DNA of 6,485 nucleotides, from NCBI GenBank assembly GCA_964391765.1, contig CAYMNG010000129.1, positions 1 to 6,485 on the forward strand, given 5' to 3'. The translations under genes were made by a program, and so were the position numbers. This document shows positions 1 through 5,517 of the stretch, piece after piece. Under the pieces are notes generated by a model. It was not told the origin of the DNA and searched no databases. It worked only from the letters and a program-made list of their open reading frames with translations. Origin of the DNA: UBA10649 sp964391765. Lineage in GTDB: Bacteria > Actinomycetota > Actinomycetes > S36-B12. Each line of letters begins with the position of its first letter. Position 1 is the stretch's first letter.

Positions 1-416
1 TGCACGGACGGGCTGACGGAGTCCTGGACGACGACGTCGAGTCCGGGTCCGGCGGACGTCACGAGGACGTCGATCTCGCCCGCGCGCAGGGCGTCCTCCC
101 CGGCGGACGCGTCGGCGACGTCGCGCACGCTCACCGTGACGTCCGTGCCGGCCGCGGTGGCCGCGAGGGGTGCGGCGACCTGGGCGGCCGACGGGACGAG
201 GCCGACCGTGACGGCGGTCCGCGGGCTGCCGACGAAGTGGACGAACACGCCGCCGAGGACGACGGTCAGCACGAACGCGAGCGTCGTCAGGCGGTAGGCG
301 CGCGAGGCCAGGCGGCTGCGGATCTCGCGTGCCGCCACGAGCCCGACGGCCGTACGCCATCGCAGCGCCGGCCCGGTCGTCGTCGCCGGCCCGGTCGTCG
401 TCGCCGACCCGGTCAT
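1..416 (-). CDS. ABC-2 type transporter permease, N-terminal part (runs off left edge)
   Basis: This is the start of the membrane subunit of an ABC exporter; its partner ATPase lies immediately upstream. The reading frame is open from the ATG at 416 to the window edge (138 codons). After a low-complexity Thr/Gly/Pro/Ala stretch (about residues 2-18) comes a cytoplasmic segment containing AAREIRSRLASRAYRLTT and then a hydrophobic helix (LAFVLTVVLGGVFV), the usual entry of NatB/YhaP-like ABC-2 permeases. A soluble, probably extracytoplasmic stretch follows, and the remaining membrane helices must lie outside the window. The ATG overlaps the ATPase stop as ATGA, which argues for translational coupling and fixes the start; no separate Shine-Dalgarno is evident. 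The substrate cannot be told: NatAB-type systems export sodium, but close relatives handle drugs, peptides or unknown substrates. Family assignment is fairly sure, substrate unknown. Confidence 0.82.
   Translation of the reverse strand, partial: MTGSATTTGPATTTGPALRWRTAVGLVAAREIRSRLASRAYRLTTLAFVLTVVLGGVFVHFVGSPRTAVTVGLVPSAAQVAAPLAATAAGTDVTVSVRDVADASAGEDALRAGEIDVLVTSAGPGLDVVVQDSVSPSV
370..413. repeat. 18-bp tandem repeat in the permease 5' end
   Basis: Two perfect head-to-tail copies of an 18-bp unit (370-387 and 388-405, starting ggcccggtcg) are followed by a partial third copy at 406-413. The period is a multiple of three, so on the minus strand it encodes a repeated hexapeptide (TTTGPA twice) directly after the permease start codon. 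It looks like a simple-sequence expansion in a non-conserved N-terminal tail and could vary in copy number without a frameshift. Confidence 0.8.
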
Positions 417-1339
417 CGGGCCGGGCGCGGGTCGACGTGGTCGAGATGTTCGGCGACGACGTCGCGGTACAGGTCGGCCAGCGACGGGCGATGGGGGCGG
501 AACTCCCGGACCGGCCCCGCGGTCAAGGCGGCGGCGAGGACCGCCTGCTCGGCGTCGGCCCGGCGCGGGACCGACACGACGCTGCGCCCGTCGGCGGTCT
601 CGACGAGGTGGGCGTCGGGGACGATCGCCAGCCACCGGTCCGCCGGGGCGGCGTCGACGAGCCACTGGGCGTCGTCGGTCGTTCGCAGGTCGTCGATGGA
701 ACCGATCGCGACGAGAGTGCCGGTGCGGATGATCGCGACGCGGTCGCACAGCTGCTCGACCAGGTCCAGTTGATGGGAGGAGAAGACGACCGGGACGCCG
801 GCGTGCGCCTGCTCGCGCAGCACGGCGCTCATGACGTCGACCGCGACGGGATCCAGCCCCGAGAACGGCTCGTCGAGGACGAGCAGGTCGGGATCGTGGA
901 CGAGGGCCGCGGCCAGTTGCACGCGCTGCTGGTTGCCCAGGGACAGCTTGAGGACCTCGTCGGCGCGTCGGTGCTCGATCCCGAGCACGGTCGTCCAGCG
1001 CCGCATCGCGGCGGTCGCGGCGCCCCGGTCGAGGCCGTGCAGGCGCGCGAGGTACGTCAACTGCTCGCCGACGCGCATCCGGGGATACAGCCCGCGCTCC
1101 TCGGGCAGGTAGCCGATCCGGCGGCGCGCCGCGGCGTCGATCGGCCGGCCGCCCCAGTCGACGCGACCGGAGTCCGGCGCGACGACGCCGAGCACGATCC
1201 GCATCGCGGTCGACTTGCCGGCACCGTTCGCGCCGACGAACCCGAGGATCTCGCCCTCGCCGACGTCGAACGACAGGCCCGCGAGGGCCTGGGTGTCGCC
1301 GAACCGCTTCGTCAGCCGGTCGAGCGTGAGGGTCGGCAC
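413..1339 (-). CDS. ABC transporter ATP-binding protein (NatA/DUF4162 type)
   Basis: This is the ATPase subunit of an ABC-2 exporter, 308 aa, acting on the cytoplasmic face with the permease encoded next. Visible motifs are Walker A GANGAGKST (residues 36-44), a Q-loop region GYLPEERGLYP (76-86) with Glu where most ABC proteins have Gln (usual in the NatA/YhaQ branch), signature LSLGNQQ (132-138), Walker B LLVLDEP (152-158), D-loop SGLD (160-163) and H-loop His189. The last roughly 90 residues, ending in a PSLADLYRDVV segment, fit the DUF4162 tail of NatA-like ATPases. The GTG at 1339 is chosen because the canonical ABC strand VPTLTLDRLTKRFG starts right there. No clear Shine-Dalgarno precedes it, and a TTG four codons upstream is possible. 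The open frame continues far upstream to 2050, but that part is antisense to the helicase and not ABC-like. The stop overlaps the permease ATG. Substrate unknown. Confidence 0.95.
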   Translation of the reverse strand: MPTLTLDRLTKRFGDTQALAGLSFDVGEGEILGFVGANGAGKSTAMRIVLGVVAPDSGRVDWGGRPIDAAARRRIGYLPEERGLYPRMRVGEQLTYLARLHGLDRGAATAAMRRWTTVLGIEHRRADEVLKLSLGNQQRVQLAAALVHDPDLLVLDEPFSGLDPVAVDVMSAVLREQAHAGVPVVFSSHQLDLVEQLCDRVAIIRTGTLVAIGSIDDLRTTDDAQWLVDAAPADRWLAIVPDAHLVETADGRSVVSVPRRADAEQAVLAAALTAGPVREFRPHRPSLADLYRDVVAEHLDHVDPRPAR

Positions 1340-1362
1340 GCGGCAAGTCAACCAGAGCCGAT

Positions 1363-1391
1363 TTCGCGAACGCGTCGGTCTCGCGTACCGT
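1363..1391 (+). promoter_or_regulatory. Candidate promoter for the DEAD-box helicase
   Basis: A TACCGT -10-like box (1386-1391, fitting the actinobacterial TAnnnT) lies 17 nt after TTCGCG (1363-1368), which sits at the -35 position. The start would be near 1398, giving a leader of about 120 nt before the ATG. The -35 match is weak, so the -10 carries the call. A similar arrangement precedes tRNA-Thr. Confidence 0.35.
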
Positions 1392-1456
1392 TGACCGGTC
1401 GCCTCACCGGCGATGGGACGGGCGCCGCGGCGCCCAACGCGAGTCTTGTCACGCAC

Positions 1457-1479
1457 CTGGCCGGCCGGCCGGTCTCCAG
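1457..1479 (+). other. GC-rich hairpin in the predicted helicase leader
   Basis: CTGG (1457-1460) pairs with CCAG (1476-1479), and the enclosed CCGGCCGGCCGG can pair with itself, giving a stable stem-loop about 40 nt upstream of the helicase start codon. A second small inverted repeat, AGACG-N7-CGTCT (1478-1494), overlaps its 3' arm, so the two cannot form at once. mRNAs of DEAD-box helicases often have structured leaders, but no known riboswitch or thermometer is recognised here. Confidence 0.35.
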
Positions 1480-1507
1480 ACGCGCACTTCGTCTCGACCA
1501 CCGAGCC

Positions 1508-1513
1508 AGGAAG
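1508..1513 (+). promoter_or_regulatory. Ribosome binding site of the helicase gene
   Basis: AGGAAG lies 7 nt before the ATG at 1521. It decides the start against in-frame upstream positions reaching back to 1413, whose translation (Arg/Pro-rich) does not resemble the family. Confidence 0.7.
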
Positions 1514-1520
1514 CATCCTC

Positions 1521-2825
1521 ATGACCAGCAGTACCTTCGCCGATCTCGGCGTGTCCACCGACCTGTGCGCGGCGCTGGGTCGCGCGGGAATCGCCCAGCC
1601 GTTCCCCGTCCAGGCCGCGACGTTGCCCGACGCGATCGGCGGTCGTGACATCCTCGCCCGCGCGCGCACCGGGTCGGGCAAGACGTTGGCGTTCGGACTG
1701 GCGATGCTGACCCGGCTGGCCGGGATCCCGGCCGTCCCGTCGCAGCCGGCGGGCCTGATCCTCGTACCGACACGCGAGTTGGCGATGCAGGTGAACGACG
1801 GCCTCGCGCCACTGGCGCGGGCGGTCGGCCTGCGGACCCGGCTCGTCGCCGGCGGAATGCCGATCGGCAAGCAGGCCGACGCGATCCGGCACGGGGTGAA
1901 CGTCGTCGTCGCGACCCCCGGCCGGTTGGCGGACCTGGTCCGGCGCGGCGCCGTCGACCTGTCGGCGGTCCGGATCACCGTGCTCGACGAGGCCGACCAG
2001 ATGTCGGACATGGGCTTCCTCCCCCAGGTGCGCGAGTTGTTGGACCTCACCGCCCCGCGCGGTCAGCGGATGCTGTTCAGCGCGACGTTGGGTGGGGAGG
2101 TCGACGTGCTCGTGCGGGCGTACCTGCGGACGCCCGCCCGCCACGAGCTGGCACCGGAGCACGCGCCGGTCGACACGATGGACCACCACGTGCTGCTCGT
2201 GCACCCCGGTGACCGCAACGAGGTCGCCGCGCGGATCGGCGCGCGGCACGGCCGCACGATCTTCTTCGCCCGGACCCAGGCCGGCGTCGATCGACTCACC
2301 GCGCACCTGCTGGCCCAGGGGGTGGCGGCCGGCGGCCTGCACGGTGGCAAGACCCAAGGCGTCCGCACCCGGACCCTGAACGACTTCCGGACCGGGGTGA
2401 CCAGCGTCCTGGTCGCGACCGACGTCGCCGCTCGCGGCATCCACGTGGACGACATCTCCCTCGTGGTCCAGGTGGATCCGCCGACCGGGGCGAAGGACTA
2501 CCTGCACCGCGCCGGGCGGACGGCCCGGGCCGGCGCCGCCGGCACCGTCGTCACGTTGGCCAACCCGCAGTCCCAGCGAGCGGTCACCCGGTTGGTGACC
2601 GCCGCCGGCGTGCGACCGCGGGTCGCGCGGGTGCGCCCCGGCGACGCGCTGCTCGGTGACGTCACCGGGGCGCGGATGCCGTCCGGTGTCCCGTGGCAGG
2701 CGCCGATCGCGGCTCGGCCGGCAGCCGGCGGGCGGCGGCCGGCGGGCGCGGACCGACGCGCTACCGCGGCAGGCGGACGCGGGCGACGCCGCGCCGCTCC
2801 AGCAGGCCATCGGCGACGAGGCTGA
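1521..2825 (+). CDS. DEAD-box ATP-dependent RNA helicase
   Basis: A 434-aa cytoplasmic RNA helicase that uses ATP to unwind or remodel RNA, with likely roles in ribosome assembly, mRNA turnover or cold adaptation. All family motifs are present: Q motif with Phe6 and Gln31, motif I ARTGSGKT (48-55), Ia PTRELA (83-88), Ib TPGR (132-135), II DEAD (156-159), III SAT (187-189), IV TIFFARTQ (246-253), V VLVATDVAARGI (296-307) and VI HRAGRTAR (329-336). The two RecA-like lobes are complete and apparently active. After about residue 400 the protein ends in an Arg/Gly/Ala-rich basic tail, a common RNA-binding extension. That tail is encoded where the gene overlaps the convergent mutY by 65 bp. The start is supported by AGGAAG. 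It is RhlE/CsdA-like in a broad sense, but the paralogue cannot be named safely, so no symbol is given. It is monocistronic in this window. Confidence 0.96.
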   Translation: MTSSTFADLGVSTDLCAALGRAGIAQPFPVQAATLPDAIGGRDILARARTGSGKTLAFGLAMLTRLAGIPAVPSQPAGLILVPTRELAMQVNDGLAPLARAVGLRTRLVAGGMPIGKQADAIRHGVNVVVATPGRLADLVRRGAVDLSAVRITVLDEADQMSDMGFLPQVRELLDLTAPRGQRMLFSATLGGEVDVLVRAYLRTPARHELAPEHAPVDTMDHHVLLVHPGDRNEVAARIGARHGRTIFFARTQAGVDRLTAHLLAQGVAAGGLHGGKTQGVRTRTLNDFRTGVTSVLVATDVAARGIHVDDISLVVQVDPPTGAKDYLHRAGRTARAGAAGTVVTLANPQSQRAVTRLVTAAGVRPRVARVRPGDALLGDVTGARMPSGVPWQAPIAARPAAGGRRPAGADRRATAAGGRGRRRAAPAGHRRRG

Positions 2826-3636
2826 CCAGCGCGCGCTCGCGCTGCTCGTCGTCCGGCCAGGCGCGGACCAGGTCGTCGATCCGCACCGATCCGGCGGTGT
2901 CCCGCGCGACCGCGAGGAGGGCGCCGCGCGCCTGCCGGTCGCTGCCGGCGTAGGCCGGTCGGGCGACCGGCGCGGCCGGCGGGCGTCCGCGGGCCGTCCA
3001 CGCGCACCGGCGACGGATCGGGCACTGCTCGCACCGCGGTGCGCGCGCCGTGCACACCAGCGCACCGAGTTCCATCACGGCCGCGGACCAACGCGCGCTG
3101 CGGGCGGGCGCCTGTGGCCACAGCCGGTCCGCACCCGCCCACTCGACGGGCGAGATCGACCCGGCCGGCCGCGCCGAGCCGTCGACGGCTCGGGCGAGGA
3201 CGCGCCGCACGTTGGTGTCCAGCACGATCGCGCGGCGGCCGAACGCGAACGCCCGCACGGCCGCAGCGGTGTACTCCCCGACGCCGGGCAGCGCGCGCAA
3301 CGCGCCGTCGTCGTCGGGGACCTCGCCGCCGTGCTCGGTGGTGATCCGGGTCGCGGCCGCGTGCAGGTACCGCGCCCGGCGCGGGTACCCCAGGCGGTCC
3401 CACGCGCGGATCGCGTCGGCCGGCGAGGCGGCGGCCAGTAGCGGTGGCGTCGGCCACCGCTCCAGCCAACGCCGCCAGGCCGGCAGCACGCGGTCGACGG
3501 GGGTCTGTTGGAGCATGACCTCGCTGACGAGGACCGCCCAGGGTGCGGCACCGCGCCACGGCAGGGGGCGCTCGTTGCGGGCGTACCAGCGAAGGACCGG
3601 CTCGACGAGCGCGCCGTCGATTCCGCTGTCCGCCAC
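2761..3636 (-). CDS. mutY: A/G-specific adenine DNA glycosylase MutY
   Basis: MutY removes adenine mispaired with 8-oxoguanine and so prevents G:C to T:A transversions in base excision repair. With the GTG at 3636 the protein has 291 aa. Visible features: catalytic Glu39 in SEVMLQQT (38-45), helix-hairpin-helix LPGVGEYTA (116-124) with Tyr122 where endonuclease III has its catalytic Lys, catalytic Asp140 in LDTNVRRV, and a 4Fe-4S loop C-x6-C-x2-C-x5-C (Cys195, 202, 205, 211). The spacing matches E. coli MutY. The C-terminal part (about 230-291, RQARGALLAVARD onward) looks like a small winged-helix extension; the NUDIX-like 8-oxoG recognition domain of E. coli MutY is not evident, as in other short actinobacterial MutYs. 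Start alternatives are ATG 3663 and ATG 3699; 3636 is preferred because it avoids overlap with the divergent gene and leaves a normal family N-terminus. CACCCT placed 7 nt before the GTG may be a weak leaderless -10. Confidence 0.95.
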   Translation of the reverse strand: MADSGIDGALVEPVLRWYARNERPLPWRGAAPWAVLVSEVMLQQTPVDRVLPAWRRWLERWPTPPLLAAASPADAIRAWDRLGYPRRARYLHAAATRITTEHGGEVPDDDGALRALPGVGEYTAAAVRAFAFGRRAIVLDTNVRRVLARAVDGSARPAGSISPVEWAGADRLWPQAPARSARWSAAVMELGALVCTARAPRCEQCPIRRRCAWTARGRPPAAPVARPAYAGSDRQARGALLAVARDTAGSVRIDDLVRAWPDDEQRERALVSLVADGLLERRGVARVRLPR

Positions 3637-3672
3637 GGGTGACAGGGTGCCACGACCGGGCATTCCGGGCAG

Positions 3673-3678
3673 TACCGT
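3673..3678 (+). promoter_or_regulatory. -10 box for leaderless transcription of the anchored-protein gene
   Basis: TACCGT fits the actinobacterial TAnnnT -10 consensus and ends exactly 7 nt before the GTG at 3686. The transcription start would therefore coincide with the start codon, and no Shine-Dalgarno is present. This is the usual geometry of actinobacterial leaderless genes and supports GTG 3686 over ATG 3698. Confidence 0.55.
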
Positions 3679-3685
3679 GGCCCCT

Positions 3686-4354
3686 GTGAGCACGCTCATG
3701 CACCCGTCGGGGCCCGAGCCGCCGATGGTCTACTGGATCCGGCGGGCGGCCGTCGTCGTGGTCGCGGTAACGGTGATCGCGCTCGTGTGGTGGGTGGTCG
3801 GCTCGATGCGCGGCGGGTCGCCCGCGGCCGCTCCCGCCGAGCCCGGCGGATCGGGCAGTGCGGTGCCGTCAGCGTCGGCGTCGGGCTCGGCACCGGGGCC
3901 GGCCGCGACCGGCACTTCGGCCACCGCGTCAGCGCCGCCGGCGACGGCGACACCGGTCGCCTGCGAGGACGCCGCCATCGCCGTGACGTCGACGACCGAC
4001 TCGTCCACCTACCCCGTCGGCGCCACGCCACGGCTGACGCTGACGATCCAGAACACCGGTGACGTGGCCTGCAAGCGCGACGTCGGCCCGAAGGCGAACG
4101 AGTTGTCGATCACCTCGGGCGGGTATCACGTGTGGTCCAGCGACGACTGCAACGCCAGCGACAAGTCCAAGGTCGTCGTCTTGAAGCCGGGGGAGAAGGT
4201 CGCGTCCAGCATCACCTGGGACGGGCACCTGACCACGCCCGGATGCCCGAACGGTCCTGGTGCTGCGGCGAAGGCCGGTACGTACCGGGTCGAGGGCCGC
4301 AACGCGAAGGTGGCCAGCACGCCGACGCCGTTCTCACTGACCAACAAGGCGTAG
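3686..4354 (+). CDS. Membrane-anchored extracytoplasmic protein of unknown function
   Basis: A 222-aa protein with no recognised enzymatic motif. Residues 1-20 are short and end in Arg-Arg; a single hydrophobic helix (about 21-39, AAVVVVAVTVIALVWWVVG) acts as signal anchor or uncleaved signal; residues 43-90 are a Ser/Ala/Pro/Thr/Gly-rich linker; residues 91-222 form a beta-rich domain with CEDAAIAVTSTTDSSTYPVG, LTLTIQNTGDVACKRDVG and LKPGEKV. This resembles Ig-like fold domains of secreted actinobacterial proteins. Four cysteines (93, 129, 155, 187), all in the outer domain, could form two disulfides. No lipobox is seen. It is divergent from mutY and convergent with disA. In mycobacteria a membrane protein of similar layout also lies beside disA (recalled as Rv3587c), so the position seems conserved. 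Function is unknown; binding of a cell-wall or extracellular ligand is only a guess. The 3' end lies inside a tandem repeat. Confidence 0.85.
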   Translation: MSTLMHPSGPEPPMVYWIRRAAVVVVAVTVIALVWWVVGSMRGGSPAAAPAEPGGSGSAVPSASASGSAPGPAATGTSATASAPPATATPVACEDAAIAVTSTTDSSTYPVGATPRLTLTIQNTGDVACKRDVGPKANELSITSGGYHVWSSDDCNASDKSKVVVLKPGEKVASSITWDGHLTTPGCPNGPGAAAKAGTYRVEGRNAKVASTPTPFSLTNKA

Positions 4355-4414
4355 CGAATCTCACTGACCAACACGGCGTAGCCGAGTCTGACTGACCGAC
4401 ACGGCGTGGTCGGG
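4332..4414. repeat. Three tandem 27-28 bp repeats spanning the stop codon
   Basis: Units start at 4332, 4359 and 4387, each with tctNactgacc followed by a conserved acNcggcgt-like core. Copy 1 encodes the last residues (SLTNKA) and the TAG of the anchored-protein gene. Copy 2 repeats this 27 bp later and in frame, including a second TAG at 4379-4381, with one mismatch in the first 24 bases. Copy 3 is more diverged and has GTGG in place of GTAG. The array fills nearly the whole gap to the convergent disA stop. Confidence 0.85.
4396..4413. terminator. Possible bidirectional terminator hairpin between convergent genes
   Basis: CCGAC (4396-4400) pairs with GTCGG (4409-4413), extendable by two pairs with one bulged G. 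It sits in the third repeat unit, between the stop of the anchored-protein gene and that of disA, where a shared terminator is expected. There is no T tract and the stem is short, so the call is weak. Confidence 0.3.
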
Positions 4415-4423
4415 CGGGCGCGG

Positions 4424-5515
4424 TCAGGCGAACCGGTCCAGCAGCGCCGCCTCGGCGAGCCGGGAGACACCGTCGCGCACGGTGCGGGCGCGGGCCTCGC
4501 CGACGCCGTCCACCTGCTGGAGGTCCTCGTCGGTCGCCGCGAGCAGGTTCGGCAGGCCGCCGAAGTGGCCGACGATCCGGTCGACGACGACCTCGGGCAG
4601 CCGTGGCAGGCGGGACAGCAGCCGGAACCCCCGCGGGTGCACGACCGCTTCCAGGACGTCGGTGGGCTCGCTGAACCCGAGGACGGTGGCGACCTGGACC
4701 AGGTCGATCAGGTCGGTCTCGGACAGCGCGTCGAGGTCGTCCAGGGCCCGCTCGAGACCGCGCTTGCGGCGGTACGCGGCCGCCTCGAGGTAGTCGCGGA
4801 CGAGCAACGCCCGGTCCGCGTCGATCCCGGCGACGAGTTCGGCGAGTTGGAGGGCGAGCAGGCGGCCCTCGCTACCGAGTTCGACGACGTACGAGTCGAT
4901 CTCGTGGCGGATCCGCCGCACCATCTCGGCCCGCTGGGCCACGATCGCGACGTCGCGCACGGTGGCGAGGTTCTCGATCTCCAGCGCCCACAGCGCGCCG
5001 GACACCTCGTCGAGGCGAGTGCGGTACCGCGCGAGGGTCGCCAGGGCCTGGTTGGCGCGGCCGAGGACGCCGGACCGCTCCTCCAGGACGTGCCGGCGGC
5101 CGTCGACGTAGATCGAGATCAGGTTCATCGACTTGCTCACGGCGATGACGGGACGTCGGGTCTGCCGGGAGACCCGGTCGGCGGTGCGGTGGCGCGTGCC
5201 GGTCTCCTCGGTCGGCAGCGCCGGGTCCGGCATCAACTGCACGGCGGCCCGCCGGATCTGCTGTCCGTCGTCGGTCAGCACGATCGCGCCGTCCATCTTC
5301 GACAGTTCCCGCAGCCGGGCGGCGCTGTAGTCCACGTCCAGGGTGAAACCGCCGTTGGCGACCTGCTCGACGAGTCGATCCCAGCCCAGGACGATCAGCG
5401 CCCCGGTGCGCCCGCGCAGGATCCGCTCCAGGCCGTCGCCCAGCGGCGTTCCCGGCGCGACCTTGGCGAGCACGTCGTGGATGCCCGGCGCCCCCGTGCC
5501 GTCGATGGCCGCCAC
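4424..5515 (-). CDS. disA: DNA integrity scanning protein / diadenylate cyclase DisA
   Basis: DisA condenses two ATP into cyclic di-AMP and, in the studied homologues, scans DNA and lowers its cyclase activity at branched recombination intermediates. The protein has 363 aa, the usual size. The N-terminal DAC domain (about 20-145) carries GALIVLG (38-44), MDGAIVL with the catalytic DGA at 75-77, and GTRHRTADR (106-114) with the ATP-binding RHR at 108-110; these numbers match the well-known Thermotoga DisA positions. A helical linker follows (about 150-290), then a C-terminal helix-hairpin-helix DNA-binding domain with VDGVGEARA (335-343). All key residues are present, so it should be active. 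The GTG at 5515 begins 2 nt after the yajQ stop and leaves a normal-length N-terminus, hence an operon with yajQ. The same frame stays open upstream through yajQ, but that stretch is out of frame with yajQ and not DisA-like. It faces the anchored-protein gene tail to tail. Confidence 0.97.
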   Translation of the reverse strand: MAAIDGTGAPGIHDVLAKVAPGTPLGDGLERILRGRTGALIVLGWDRLVEQVANGGFTLDVDYSAARLRELSKMDGAIVLTDDGQQIRRAAVQLMPDPALPTEETGTRHRTADRVSRQTRRPVIAVSKSMNLISIYVDGRRHVLEERSGVLGRANQALATLARYRTRLDEVSGALWALEIENLATVRDVAIVAQRAEMVRRIRHEIDSYVVELGSEGRLLALQLAELVAGIDADRALLVRDYLEAAAYRRKRGLERALDDLDALSETDLIDLVQVATVLGFSEPTDVLEAVVHPRGFRLLSRLPRLPEVVVDRIVGHFGGLPNLLAATDEDLQQVDGVGEARARTVRDGVSRLAEAALLDRFA

Positions 5516-5517
5516 CG

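Larger units (their letters stand above)
1340..1520. promoter_or_regulatory. Divergent intergenic region between ABC operon and helicase, with palindromes
   Basis: This 181-bp region must hold the start signals of both divergent genes. It contains an 8-bp palindrome TTCGCGAA (1363-1370), an inverted repeat CCGGT-N6-ACCGG (1395-1399 / 1406-1410), a perfect 16-bp palindrome GGGCGCCGCGGCGCCC (1420-1435) and a GGCC run (1459-1472). The palindromes could be operators or RNA hairpins in the helicase leader. No convincing -10/-35 pair for the ABC operon was found. The palindromes are seen directly; function is inference. Confidence 0.5.

Noticed and set aside
413..1339. Degenerate or inactive ABC ATPase because the Q-loop has Glu and the signature is SLGNQ
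   Set aside because: Both variants are usual in the NatA/YhaQ branch, and Walker A, Walker B and the H-loop are intact.
1449..3065. Long minus-strand open frame (538 codons) antisense to the helicase and mutY
   Set aside because: Its translation is Arg/Gly/Pro-rich without any family motif. It is a GC-codon shadow of the helicase, which has all DEAD-box motifs, and of mutY in another frame.
3637..3699. Longer mutY from ATG 3663 or ATG 3699
   Set aside because: No Shine-Dalgarno supports either, and 3699 would overlap the divergent gene. The added residues are Gly/Pro-rich and unlike the family, but they cannot be fully excluded.
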